From positions 382,018-446,017 of the forward strand of contig JBBHKE010002842.1 of NCBI GenBank assembly GCA_037447655.1: 64,000 nt of DNA, in the 5' to 3' direction. This document shows, in pieces, positions 1 to 19,002 of this stretch. How positions within the stretch are numbered: the stretch's first letter is position 1; every line of letters begins with the position of its first letter. The DNA is from Zygnema cylindricum (taxonomy: Eukaryota > Streptophyta > Zygnematophyceae > Zygnematales > Zygnemataceae). The translations under genes and the position numbers were made by a program. The notes beneath the pieces are model-generated. The model did not search any database. It was not told the origin of the DNA and saw only the letters and a list, made by a program, of their open reading frames with translations.

Positions 1-72
<72 letters not shown>
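1..72. repeat. (CT)n microsatellite
   Basis: About 70 bases of nearly pure CT dinucleotide with a single extra T. It may lie in an intron or the upstream part of the WDR6 gene that follows. From 73 to 819 I see no convincing coding exon, only purine-rich DNA around 620-770. Confidence 0.9.
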
Positions 73-75
<3 letters not shown>

Positions 76-819
76 GTCCCTTTTCTTACGTAGTTCTCTT
101 GCTCCCAGTTTGCCTTTCCCTCTCTCTTTCGAGAGAGCAGAGAGGCGCCGCTGCAAAAAACGGAAAAAGACACATATGAAATCCTGAACACCCACAAATA
201 GGAAAGTGAATCATTTTAAATCCTAAATTCCTCATTGTGAATTATGAGGGAATGCAGGCACATTCTCGCTGAATTGAGGCACCACTCTTCTCCTGTCCTA
301 TCTCTCTCTCACATTGTCAACTCACTCCCCTTCTCGACCCGCCAAACCAGCTCAGAACAAGGTGGATGCACCACTTCCCTCTGCTGCCTCTCTTCTCTCT
401 CCTCTCTCCTCTCTTCTCTCCTGGGTTCCATCATTTGGAACCGAATTTAAACTGTTCAGTCATTTCTGAAACAGTGGCTACTTTTTTTATTCTGTTTTTA
501 TCTTCTTAACCAGGGAATTAGTGGTTAGAAGTAATATTCATTTATCGACTGATGTGTAAAGGAGAATTTGCTGTCAAGAGAAGCGTGTGGTGAAGATGGT
601 GTGTTTGAAGGAGATTTAAAAGGACAGAAAGTGGGAGAGAGAGACAGCAAGAGGAACTGGAAAAGAGGGAGACAAAGACAGGGAGAGAAACCTGAAAAAG
701 AGTTGCAAAGAGGGAAAGGGATAGAGAGGGGGTGGAGGTGAGTGGGAAAGGAAGGGAGAGATTGAGAGAGCTCTAAAAGATCTTAAAATTGCAGATTCTC
801 GAGGCTTCTTTCTTTTCAG

Positions 820-2667
820 CGGAGCTACAGACGGAGAAGTCGCGGTGTGGGATGTGACAGCTACAGTGCATAGATTTATTGCCACGTGTCAGAGTCAGGG
901 AGAGGGAGGGGTGGAGAAAGGGGAATCAAGGCCTGTTATTGGAAGGGGTAGTCTTGGAGGTAGGCGTCGAAGAGTCTCCCTTTGGAATGTGAGTGAGGAG
1001 AGAGAGACAGAAGGGATTGGGAAAATGGATAAGCATCCGGGAAGAGAGAAAGAAGGGAAGGACGGTTTTCTGGATAAGAAAGAAGGAGACTGTCCTTCGA
1101 AGTGGGCGGAAAAGGATGAGAAAAAGTGGGAGGTGCTTTCTCCTCTCCTTCTCCTGCCAGATTTGCACCAATCAGGAGTTAATTGTCTTTCTGTAGCTCC
1201 CATTTCCTTGGGAGACAAAGGGGTAAATGTTTTAGTCACAGGAGGGGACGATTCAGCTATCCAGGTGGCAATTTTGGAGTTTTCCAGGACATCTTGTCAT
1301 CTTGCGGATCGAGTTTTGGAAACAGACGAAACTGGTTTGGTGGAGGAGGGAAAGGAGGTTGACTGCGATACGAAGGCGATAGGATGGAGTAATTCAGGTA
1401 GAGATATTGTCACTTCAGGGGGACAAGGAGTGAACAATCTTTTGCCAAAGGATGGCGAAGGACAGGTGGAGGAAGAGGTGGTGGAGGGAGACGTGGCGGA
1501 GGAAGAGGTGGTGGAGGGGGAAGTGGGGGAGGGAGATGTAGTGGAGGGAAAGGTAATGGAGGGAGAGGTAGTTGTCTTCTGTCACTGCAGGTCAGTTTTG
1601 GCGTCAGCTCACACTTCAGCTGTTAAAGGTGAGAGTGCCCATGTCCTCCATCAAGTATAGTTTTCTCACAAATTATTAGTGTGGACCATCATATTATGGA
1701 GTTAGTTTATCTGATGGCTTTTTAGGGCAAAGCTGGATGTATTCAAATCTGTACACAATGTTGTTGTGAACACAATCCACATTGTAAGAAATTGGTACTA
1801 ATTAGTGTGGATCCAGCATAGGTGAATTGTTTAAAAAATGGGTTTAGAAGTGACGGTGATGAGCAATGACTTTGTCAAAGCAATACTAATTGCGGTAGAT
1901 AAGGCACTCACTTCTTACACTGGTTCGTTGTCCAGAACTGCCCCGTATTCCATGGAGTAAAAACTCAGATTATGAATTACTTTCAAAGTTAACATATATT
2001 TTTCTAGTCCGGCCTTCAATTCATTTTCTCTCTTACCCTTTTTGTTTCATTTTTTCGTGTATTTTTCGGCAAACAGGAATATGGACAGATGGCAGATGGG
2101 CATTTTCCACCGGCTTGGACCAGAGGCTGAGGTGCTGGGAGCTTCGAACAAAAAATAGTGTGGATAGTTCGAATGGTCTGGAGGAGTCCCCAGGAGAAGG
2201 AAGCGAGGCAACACTAATTGAGGTGGCAAGCAGGACCATCGACGTTCCAGAAGCTGCAGAACTGGACGTGACAGGACCGCTGTGTCTCAAAAACAGGTGG
2301 ACTTCCCAGATTTGAAACTAAGAAGAATTCAAGTTTATCGGGGCTTGCTTAATTTTAATTTTTGTTTGGTTACAGTGAGAAAATGACATTTTGTGTTTTG
2401 AGATTATTGTATGGAAATTTAATCTCTTGAGTTTTAGTACAAGAAAAATTTGAGAGAAGATTTTTTGTTTTACCCATTAAACGCTGCATTCGGTGGTGGT
2501 TTTTTTTTAAGTGTTTGGTTTTAGGAACGGTAAATAGGAGGGACAAATTTTTGAAGCCCGGTTTTGTTTGTCTTGATTTTTTCAGATCCCAAGAAACGTA
2601 CCGTGTGGCTGTGGTCGGGAGAGGCCTTCAAGTTTTATTTTTTCAAATGGAGAGAGACAGTGATTAG
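820..2667 (+). CDS. WDR6: WDR6-like WD-repeat protein, 3' part of gene (last three exons)
   Basis: Exons 820-1628, 2077-2296 and 2586-2667 join in one frame; the stop is TAG at 2665. The 5' part was not found and probably lies upstream of the window. The first exon opens with a WD-type blade end (GATDGEVAVWDV). It then has a basic RPVIGRGSLGGRRRR stretch like that in plant WDR6 homologues, then SGVNCLSV and a VTGGDDSAIQVA blade. The second exon carries IWTDGRWAFSTGLDQRLRCW and the third YRVAVVGRGLQVL, the usual C-terminal blade. WDR6 (yeast Trm734) partners the Trm7/FTSJ1 methyltransferase in 2'-O-methylation of the tRNA wobble position; this is known for the family and not shown here. An acidic Val/Glu/Gly repeat near 1465-1570 looks like a lineage-specific insertion. 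Acceptors and donors (ttttcag/C, AAAG/gtgaga, aaacag/GA, AACAG/gtggac, tttcag/A) all fit the phases. Confidence 0.82.
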
Positions 2668-5117
2668 GTCGACCAGTTCACAGTTGTCAGCGTCAATCTG
2701 ATCTCCCAAAAGGTGACGGTGCGATGGGAAATTTAGGGTAGTCTGAAAAAGAATTGATGGTCATTGGGTAGTCTATGGTTTATTAGGGTTGTATGTTGAC
2801 CTTATTCATACTATTTATTGCAAGATTGATATTATCTTCAAGCTAACAGCTCTATTTTTTTTTAAATGTTTGCATGTTTTGCACATAAATCGCCGCATTT
2901 GCTAGAAAAAATGTTCGGTACAGTCTATTTCGGCAAGAATATTCGACAGTGTCAGAACCCCTAGGATCATATCTTTTTAGGTTAAGGAGAGTTGAGAACA
3001 ACATACATTCTGGATTTTTATCCTACTGTATGTCTAAACATAATTTATATATTCAATAATAAAAATCAATTGCAAAAAACACAAAAAGAATTAATAATAA
3101 AAAATAGTACGTTTTTCAAGTAACAAGTACAAGCACATTAGAAATAGAAATTCTGTCTTCATACATTCTGAACTAACTTCAATGGCTTAAATTTATGGTC
3201 TTCAACAGCTCTGTCAACATTATTAAAAGAAGAGAGGAAAATTGAATCCAAAAGTGATAAGACAGTGCAAGTGACTAGACTGGGACATAAAGCATTTTCT
3301 TGAAAATATAGTTATAGCGGACATATAGGCAGCTGCAACGAAAAACTAACAGTTGAAAGTACGAAAATAACACCCAAAACTATCACAGATTTTCTTCGTC
3401 AAACTAAATCATATCGGTTGCAGCTGGACATCCCGCAAAATCTTTCTGTGCTAAAATATGAGGGTGCATACATTCTGAACCATAGTTGTTCAAAACGTAT
3501 TTTACGCACGTTTCGAACGAGCGTACAATACGTAGAAACTGGAGAGGTCGATTTGAAAAAAACGTTAATGAATTTTTTTCCGTACAAATCCGTACATTTT
3601 TAAAAAAATTAATTGAATATGTACTGCAGTTTGTACGCTTTCCGTTAAATGAGCAGTGAAAACTGTTGTTTAACTAAAATATTATCACACTCCACATTTC
3701 CACTTTAACATCTACACCAATTGGTTAAGGACCGCCTATAGATGAATACAGTGCGACGCAGGCGCTGGTTCAATTCCTTCGAAATGCATTTTCATTATAT
3801 TAAATTGCCTGTCCTTCACAGACAGGCAGCCATGGCCTTCTTTCTTTACCTCTCCGTGGGCATGGCCTCTTTTTTGGAGGTTCGTGACTTCTTCGTCAAC
3901 GGCGTCAACGACAGTTTACTAACTACTGCCGTGGCGTCGGTAATGGCGTCTTCTGTGATTTTTCGCGTTCAGCTGTTCAAGTAATAATGGCGGCTTCTTT
4001 TCGAAATTTGAAGAAGACGCCCGTACAAAATTTGAACTCACGGCGCTCAAATAGTGTGACGCCGCAACGTCTCTTTTTGGAAATATTTGTAGACGTCACA
4101 TTATTTTCCCGTACAATCCATGTACATTCTGTTCGGTTTACTGAACAGAAAGTACGGATACGTGCATCGAATCTTTTTTGTAAACTACCGTACAGTTTCC
4201 GTAAAAAATCTAACAGTTACAGTATTTTGTTTATTAGTTTCCGTGATATGTCAGTTTCAGTTTACAGTAGACGTTTTTTTGCGTATTTTCAAAAGTCACG
4301 TACAATACGTAGAAACTGGAAAAAATGGAAAAAAATCCACGTATTGAACAACTACGTTCTGAACTAAGCTCTCAAAATTTTACCGAATACTTGGCAAGCA
4401 GAGCGAATACACCGGGCTGCCTGAATATATGTATTTTTTCCAGAAAGTTGCAGAGTAACAGTGAAATTTTGCAGGTACTAAGGGCTCTAATATGGAATAT
4501 TGACACAAAGCACTGTCCTAATTATGTTCCTAGTCAATAAAATGATTAGTTTTTCCTAACAAACAACCCTTGTATTGCCTCTGATATGTTGAAAATGACA
4601 AAAACCATCCCTAGGAAACAACTTGTCTGTTTGCCAACACGATAAAAATTCAGTCATCCATTGAGAAGTGAAGACATTGTGGGAGCACACTTCTTAGACA
4701 TGTAGGGCTGCAACTTTAACCTTTTTGGAAGGTTTTCAATTTGTTCTTACTGCTGGCAGCAATAGCTTGTACAGTCAACCAAAACTTTTGAACATCGAAC
4801 ATTTTATTATATTGTCCATCTTCCAGAAAACAAACATATTTGAGTGTTCGCTTCCCAAGATCCAATACCGTTGGTGTTCTGTAGATCAAATCTTTGTTTC
4901 TGCATTTTTTATCTGAGATAGCGCAGCAACAGCTTTACTGTCTCTTGCTACTTTCCTTGTAACCAACGCAGAACAAAACGTAACGTTAAACTACTTTTCT
5001 TCTCCAAGTCCTAATGGTCCATTTTCATCCCAAAAAAAAAAAAAAAGGAACCAAGATATCCAAATGTCAGAGCCCTTGAACAAATTCTGTCTTGTTAAAT
5101 AAGTCGGGTACTAGCTT
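2668..5117. other. Intergenic, no gene recognised
   Basis: AT-rich spacer between the convergent WDR6 and HEMB genes. Short ORFs here resemble no protein I know. A 20-base segment (CGTACAATACGTAGAAACTG) occurs at about 3519 and again at about 4300, each after a similar ACG/CGT-rich context. The part from 4020 to 4340 shares CCGTACA/GTTTACTGAACAGAAAG-type words with the hAT-like element near 37.6 kb, so it is probably old transposon sequence. Confidence 0.5.
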
Positions 5118-11310
<6,193 letters not shown>

Positions 11311-11404
11311 GGGAGAGGAAGCTAGTGTAGGGAGAGTGGCGATGAGAGTGGCAGAAGGTCAGCAGGACGGATGAAACCAATGGCAAAGCTGAAGTAAAAA
11401 TTCC

Positions 11405-11428
11405 AAACCCTAAAATTCCAAACCCTAG
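11405..11428. promoter_or_regulatory. Two telo-box motifs upstream of HEMB
   Basis: AAACCCTAA at 11405-11413 and AAACCCTAG at 11420-11428, about 95-118 bases before the HEMB start codon. Telo-boxes near transcription starts are a known feature of plant housekeeping and translation genes. A role here is inferred. Confidence 0.55.
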
Positions 11429-13330
11429 CGCTTGGGAAGCTTTGTGAAGTGAAAGGCAGAAACAAAGTAGAAGAGGCGAGAATTTGATATTTCATAGTTC
11501 TATCCTCAAAGGAGTAAGATACAAGATTTCCACGAGTCATGGAGTTACACGTGTAAGGGAAGTATCTAATTCGGTTTTACGGGCTAGAAAGTGGTACAGT
11601 ACTGTCTGTACTTCTGTAGTCCCGCCTTAGAATCAGGTACGGTACGGTATCCAGCAGGGCGGAAAGACTTCTAGTGCAGTGAATCTGTGAATGGCTGCCG
11701 AGATACCTTATCTCGATTTTTCCAGTTGTCACATAAGAATCAAAAATCTAGTGCTCGGAAAAGATCTTGGCCGTCAGATCCTCATTTTAATGAAAATGCT
11801 CAGGAAGCGTCAGTATTCAGGTAACGCGTAAACGTGTGATGCTTAATTGCTTATGGCGTCATATTGTATACGATATATCGAGAATTCGATATGTTTTATG
11901 CCCCCTCAGCATGATACTGATTCAGAATTACGAGATCGGCTGTTTGGCGATGTTTTTGACACGATGTGATGATCAGATACGATACGTTCTAACCTCGCTA
12001 AATTTGGGTTTAAACCAGATGCATACCTGCATTATATACGGAATATTCTATGTTTTCTATCGTTATAATTAACAAACTCCAACGGCTATCAAGTCTACAA
12101 TTTCTTTTTTCTTGGGGTTAGTCCAGTCCAACACTTAGAACAATCCAAGAAGGATGTACTCTGTTCTACATTCGGAAAGACACTCTGGTACTACAAGAGT
12201 TTTAAACCTAATTCGATGTTTTTCCATATCTATATTATTTTCTCTATTGCAAGCATCATAAAACCATTTACAAAGTAGTAATTGATTTTTTCTCTGTTAT
12301 GTCCATGATTGACCTTTCATCTCTATGTTTGCTTTTGGAACTGCACTGTGAATCACTATTCGAAGATAATTTTTATTCGTGTGGTTTATGCTAGTCTATG
12401 CTAGTCTTACGGCCAAACCGTTCAAATTCTTTAGAAACACTAGCTAAAATCAACCTAGAACGTTTTGAAATGAAGTCTCGCTGGGTTTTCTGGATTAAAT
12501 TACCGTAGTCCTGCTTTTCGTTTGTAGGTTAAACATGCGAAAACAGTTCAAAACGCTTTACGTTGTAACCTCGTATAGCACGCTGCCTATTTCTCTTGTA
12601 ATACACCTACTGTACATGGAAACAATATATGGTGTTTACAATTTTCTTCGTACATTAAATAGATGATTTGCATAGCTATGATCAAAGTCATGTCAATGTG
12701 AATGACAATCTGCAATTTTTGAGCTTTTTTTGGCTTCTAAATAATGCTGGTAGAATTAAAGCTACATTTGAGCTGTAAAGCACATCATGAGCATTCTTGC
12801 AGACACCTTCAGAGAAATGAATGGACGATGAATGGATCGTCCACCGATCACCTTCACGGACATGCTGTTATTACACACCATCACTGGCAATGCAAATAAT
12901 ACTGTGGCAAAGGACAACGGCCTCAGAACCATTAACTTGATTTCCATCAGCAGGCACCAAAACAATATCCAGAGCAGGAATCTAGTAGACAACTTGCAAA
13001 ACAGTGATCGAGATCCAATTAATCAGTTGTAATGAAAATCTACATCAGCCATATCTTCTTACACTTCATCATCATAAGCTTCAACCTCTAAATCTCTATG
13101 GTTTCGGAAATGTATCGTTATCTTCTACGACGTAGTCAGCCATTTCATCATTTTTTCTCTATGCTGTGAAAATATCTAGTCGCCCGTGGTTTAGTTATGT
13201 GTATAGCTTGTATCGGAAGTTATGCAAACATCCATCTGAAAGCAATGGCAAATATTTCGGTTGTCTTCAACAAAAGGGTCATTTGAAAATTCGGATTTGC
13301 TCCAACGATCACGTATCATAAAGGTGGAGA
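11429..13330. other. Intergenic: HEMB promoter side and 3' flank of the phosphatase-like gene
   Basis: AT-rich. No recognisable coding sequence or RNA gene. Short ORFs near 12,760-13,030 have no similarity I can name and may be 3' UTR of the phosphatase-like gene. I see no long repeat. Confidence 0.5.
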
Positions 13331-16300
13331 TCACATATCATCGGAACGGACTCTCCTCCGTTTGTCCGTAAACCTTCTCTCTCGCTGCCACCCGCCATCT
13401 GCATCCTCCTCATCTACATAGTTGTTGTTTGCATATGAAGGTCCCTGGTCCATCATCCGTCTCTCAACTCCAGAAACAGACTTATAGTGTGGAGGCCTCG
13501 AGTTTCTTTCCCTCTCCCCAGACCTTGACCGACGCCAAACTTCTGGCTCCTCGACAGTACTTGGTATTGAGCGATGTGAGAAATGTGATTCATGCTCCAG
13601 GTATGTTGGTAAAGGCAATGTTGGTAAGGGCAATATCGGTAAGGGCAAATACGTGTTCCCTTCACTGTTTCTGCAATTTACATTTTCAAAGGGACGTTCA
13701 AATCCTGGCTCTCGTCCCACATATGTCCTCGATCCCTCCCGTAGCTCTCTTGATGAGCCCCTATACCACCTATTGTCCCCATCATGTTGCCCTCCCTCTG
13801 AACCTCTCGCATCCTCAGTTTCTCTGCCAATACTTCTTATCTCCACTGGCTCTTGAAATTCAAAAGTCACAGGTTCAGCTCTCCTTCGATGAAATCGATT
13901 CAAGGTCGGTTCCGATTCCAGGTCACTGCGTTTCTGCCCTGCTGTTTTAACTGTCTGTAAACTGCTTGCAACTTTCCCGTATTGTCGGTCATCACTCTCC
14001 GGATGTCGATAATGGTTGCCAGCCACAATATTCCCATCATTTTCCCACACCGAGTCTCTATGAACAGCTGCTGCAGAGACTCTACACTCTGCCGGAGGGA
14101 TTTCCCTTCCTTGTGATGCTCTTTGATCGTATCCGGATTCCCCATGTGGAGCATGTATCGCCGGGAGAGGAGCTGGCTCAGAAGCTTTAAGACATTCCTC
14201 TAACCAGTCTCTTACGTTTCCTGTCAAAGCTTCCTGTCCAAAACCGTAACGTTCGATGAACCGCTGGATATCTGGTGCCAGTTCCAGCTCGATAAGGTAC
14301 AGGCGCAGAGCTCCATCAGGGCCTGTGCACAGAAGTCGTATCAGCAATGTAGCCTTCCCGGCTACTTACACACATCTACGTTTAACAGAAACAGCTACAG
14401 ATCATCCTCCAACTTTTCAGTCACTACATGTTAAAGCTCAAGCTCACCCATTCAATAGGTGAGCAAATTCCAAAACAAGGTTGCCTGAACGTTTAGGAGC
14501 ACATGATGAAGAAAAGCTTAACATTTGCTACAAACTGAAAATATTTTCTGGAAGCCATCGAACAAGTTCTTTACATCAGTTTTGACTACAAGAAAAAGCT
14601 CCGATTGTTTTTTACAGAAGGGTAGCAGAAATGACTTACCAAGCATATTATCTTCAGCTTGTTCCGCTTCCCATGTATCTGGAAAAAGGCCGGTATGATC
14701 CTGTATTCCAACCAGTGCATTAGAAAGAGGTATCCTCATGACACAATGTTCCTTGACACAACATCTTGCAGGCCATCAAAACGTAATTGTCTATATGCAA
14801 TATCTCTTAAGATACTTCATGGCCAGAGGCTATCAAAAAGCTATGAAGTAAACGCCAGGAAAAATACTGCAGATAAAAAACAAGCTATCATCTAAAAGAC
14901 AAGCGAACAGCATACCGGATTTTGCAAAGCCTTGTATGGAGAATCGTCCAACAGAAGTGTGTTAGACGGACCGTAATCACCAACCTCCCATGGTAAACTT
15001 TCGCTAGCCTTCTCCCACAGTTTGCGTAGCTCCTTCAGGTATATTGGTTTGTATTTATTTCTTGGATGCTTCAACCCTGTGTCAGTACACCAGGATTGGT
15101 CCTGTATCAACATCCCATATGCAATCAGAACAAAATGTCAAAAGTGCACGGAAGGCAAGCACAACGGATCAAAAAAAAAAGTACTTAGATGAATGACATC
15201 AAATGAGGAGATAAAGACTAAAATGACTGCTTTAAATTGAATACCCGCAGTCCTCAAACCTAAACCACAGAAAACCGGAAACAACAACTTCGCACAGAAT
15301 TAGCTGAAAAAGTAAGAGTGATCCAAAAGAACATTTTCTTCACTTAAGGCCATGACATGAAGCGGATAACGCCTATGTTCAATTCATGCGAATAGCTAAC
15401 ATGCAATCCTTAATGGAAAAACTTCCTGCCTGTGGGCACCAATTTGCTAAAATCTTAGAAGTAAAAATTCGGAAAATTAGCTATTGTCGAACCAGATGTT
15501 GAAACAACAGGCACAAATTAGAGGAAATAGATACACCACTCTCCAAAATTAGTCAGGAAAGACAGGAATGGCCCACAGTACCAATACATGACAAAGTTCG
15601 TATACATTGCAATTGGTGTCCAAACTTATTTCCATGCACGTAAAAAGATCTACACCGATGAAGTTAAATTATCAAGGCCCGTACTATTGCAGTGAACGGT
15701 GTACCGAATTCTAGACCTGTAAGAAATATTATGCTTTGTACAGAGGTGCTTACCCAAACAAAGGCCAAACGATTGAAAGCATCGCCAAACACATGCTGTG
15801 CAAGTGCTTCCACATTGTGCCTGCAAAGCACAATCCACCTTGCCTTTCTGATATACAGAAAGAAAAATCTGATTCCTATCTAGGCTATCGTATTTCAGTG
15901 TCCCCATATGTTACCTCTTGAACCTACAAAAGTGTGAAGGACACTAATTGTTTTTTTCTTAGCGCTAATTCTTTAAATGGCTCACCGGAACTGAATTAGA
16001 GTTAATAACACTAATAGAAACCCCACGGTAATAGTTCCTTGAAGAAAATAACAAGACACGATGTACGCATGCAAACACTTTTGCAACAATATAAATCACA
16101 AAGCAGCTTTCGAACCATAATAAAACATGCCAGAACATCTTGGCCAAAATGCATTCACTATGAAAAGAAGTACTCCTCCGAGACGAACGTAACTTCTGAA
16201 AGGCAAAGCGCAAACACAATCAAGACTGGATCTAATACCTGTTTCAATTAAAAGGCCATGGTGCATACATTCTTGCAGATGACCAAATTCCAACAACGAA

Positions 16301-16667
16301 GTTATCGAGGCAAAACTGTCCAAATTCTTTGCAGAATGGGCGCTCGTATACTGCAAAGGAACACTTTGGCTTGGTCATCGCGTCACGAAATGCAAACCAG
16401 TAAATATGCTTTAGACAGTCAAAAAAATACAAAATCTACATGTTTAACGAGAGAATACTCGTAAAACCTAGTCTTCAAAAAGAAAATCAGCAGCATATAA
16501 GGTTGAGCCTTACTGAAAAAATTGTGTGCCTTTCCATCAGGCGGACGATTGACATCTTTCTTCTCCGCTCTAAAGCACGAGTCGACAAGTAAGCCATTGA
16601 TGTCGAGAACAAGAAGCTTCTTCCTTGTTTCATTGGTTCCACAGTCTCCACCTTCTCTCTGCGCCAT
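13331..16667 (-). CDS. FCP1/NIF-type HAD-superfamily protein with long basic/polar C-terminal tail
   Basis: Six exons in transcription order: 16514-16667, 16269-16350, 15754-15820, 14916-15101, 14640-14751, 13331-14322. They give 1,593 nt and 530 residues, in phase throughout. Residues 1-220 match the plant family of CTD-phosphatase-like (FCP1/NLI-interacting factor) HAD proteins: KKLLVLDINGLLVD (16-29), RPPDGK, YERPFCKEF, VGIWSSARM (71-79), NVEALAQHVFGD, KELRKLWEK, SNTLLLDDSPYKALQNP (to 163) and GPDGALRLYL. Motif I reads D22-x-N24, not the DxD of active SCP phosphatases, whereas the motif IV Asp pair (153-154) is kept. Catalysis is therefore uncertain, though plant relatives share this Asn. 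The tail, about 225-530, is rich in Arg, Glu, Ser and Pro, with an LPLP repeat and a DKRRRVR nuclear-type signal just before the stop. The start chosen is 16667; an in-frame ATG at 16718 would add 17 residues. The exon 5 acceptor (TCAAG/GAA) is the least sure. Confidence 0.85.
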
Positions 16668-16718
16668 GGATTCCGAAATAGTAACAAAGGCAATGGTGAA
16701 ACTTCTCACGCTGAACAT

Positions 16719-19002
16719 AAGAAAAACTTCATGAAATCGTCATTCGTCACGTCACATCATAAAATTGTAACCCTAAATATTTGCCACAGGTTGAAGCGAA
16801 ACTTTTGACTCAATTGTATTCTAGAGTGTGCACGCAAATTTTATTTGAACTCGGGTTTGACGAAGTTAAATGTTCAAACGAAATTCATTTTTTTCGCTCA
16901 GTCATTAAATTTAAAGGAGAGAAGGGGAGGAGGAGAGAAGGAGGGAGGGACAACAACAACTTGGTATTCACCAAATTTAATCAGGTGTGATGGAGGTGAT
17001 CCGAATCATCATTGCAAAAAAAGAGATAAAAAAGTTACAACAAATTAAATATCTGGCATATCATAAAAGAAAAAGAATTTATGTTCCCCAAACCACACTG
17101 ATTTTGCGCATAAGTCAAATCTACCTCCAAAGAATCGAAATTCTAAAAAAAAAAAAAAAAAACTCTTCAGTCTCCTAAAAGCATGCGAACAAAAAAATTG
17201 CTTTGCATTAACTGCTTTGTATGAAAGCAATTAAAAAAAAGCATTTGAAAATAAAAACATTCTTTTTTTGTTTTTTTTGGAAAATTTGAGATAAAAAAAC
17301 CAGGGACAGGAGGGGAGGGGAGGGGAAGAAAAGAAAGAGAGAGGCGAGAAGAGGAGAGGAAAGGGAGGAAAGGGGAGGAGTGGAGAAGAGAAGAGTTTCT
17401 TCTTTAATACCAATGTTGACAATCCAAACATTTAGATCATGAATAAATTTAGTAATTTGTGGGTTGTATAAAAAATATCTCAATTATTATTTCTTCTTTC
17501 GACAAACGACATATTTTTGTCGAGTTCAACCATTGTGGAACTCCAAATGTTTGTTAACCTTTAGTTTGGCATAGTTTTTGAAGTTTTGGAAAAAAAAGGT
17601 AAAATTTGAACGACGAGATGCCCATTGTCAAATTCTTTTCCTCAAACCGAATCTTTAGGCAAGTGTGTTTTTAGATATCAAAAATCTACATTGTGTTTCA
17701 GAACATAGGCAATGTGAGTGGTTTTGGTATTTATGGTCTAAGGGTCATATTAGGTTTTTTTAAAAATTACAGGAAAAGAAATGTTCGCTTTTTAAGTTTA
17801 ACATGACATGCGAAGTTGCAAAGCGTTCCCATTGTCTTTCTTTTTTGGTACTGAAATGCGAGCGTTTTTTTTCTCACAAGAATAGAGAGCCCTGACTGGC
17901 GGATTTTCAACAAGAGAGTCAGGCGCACAACTACATACGCTCTCGAGATTTTGCAGCAATCCATCGGTTCACGCTTTCTAAGGCCTTTTTTATTATTTTT
18001 TGCAATAGTTGTACTGCTGAAGTTGTCCAACTATTGCGATGTACGCCGATAAGGTTTCCTCGATACTCGATAAGGGCGCGGTATTGCTCGAGGCTGCAAT
18101 ACATTTTAGTGTCTGCTTCCATATCAGAAGTTCGATCCATCGCCCATGTAAAAACATAAATCATAAATGCGTGTCAAAGAAGCGAAGGTTACACATCATA
18201 AGAGTCATAAAACAATGCTTTTTTAATGCTGTATTTATTGCATCGGGCACGGAATCATTATTTTACCGGGTACTTTTCTTTCACTTTTTCGTAACTTTAA
18301 GAGTCAATGCAAACAAGCAAAAAAAACAAAGTAGGTCAATTGGTGGAATCATGATCAAAAAAAAAAAAAAAACAATCCGGTATGCCTAATAACTCTAATA
18401 AGTAAAAAGCATTATGATGTTTTTGGGGCGGAAATAATTATTAATATTGAAATGCGCGATGGCGAACCATCCGAGTACACAGAAACAAACAAAAAAAAGG
18501 AAAGGACAAAACGGAAGGAAAAAGGGCACACCACAAACAAAAAAAAACAAAAAATTACAACACTGGGAAAAAAGTTACTGTAACATGTGAGTGGCATGAA
18601 TTGAGTCGTAAAAACAAAAACAAATATTTCAAGAAAGTGTCGATTGTCAAATAAGGTTCCAAAGCTATTTAAAGGTCAGCCTTTACCAATCGAACTTCCG
18701 AAAAAAAAAAAAAAAATGTGAAACACAAAGGTAAGAATTGAGGAAACACATTCTCAGAGATGTGAATCACTTCCCATCAGTCAACAGCGTGAGACTATAA
18801 TCAAAAAGTGGTCCGAAAAAAAAAATGGGAATTTGCTCATCAATATCTTTACAACACTCTCACAACTATGTGCACTCTAAAACCGTATTTCCGAAAAAGG
18901 ACAAAATGTGAAAAAACTGTACATCGCAAAAAAAATCGCTCTTGGCCCACTCTTTGCCTATGATCTCACTTTCACTCCCACCCATTTCCCTCTCTCCCCT
19001 CC
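16719..19002. other. Intergenic, AT-rich, with a purine tract at about 17303-17395
   Basis: This is the upstream side of the phosphatase-like gene and the 3' side of ASCC2. It has many A/T homopolymers and a GGGA/GAGA purine tract. No coding block or RNA gene is recognised. A short minus-strand frame near 17,930-18,164 has no known similarity. Confidence 0.5.

Noticed and set aside
17767-18164. Minus-strand frames near 17.8-18.2 kb
   Set aside because: No domain similarity, no supported splice partners, AT-rich composition.
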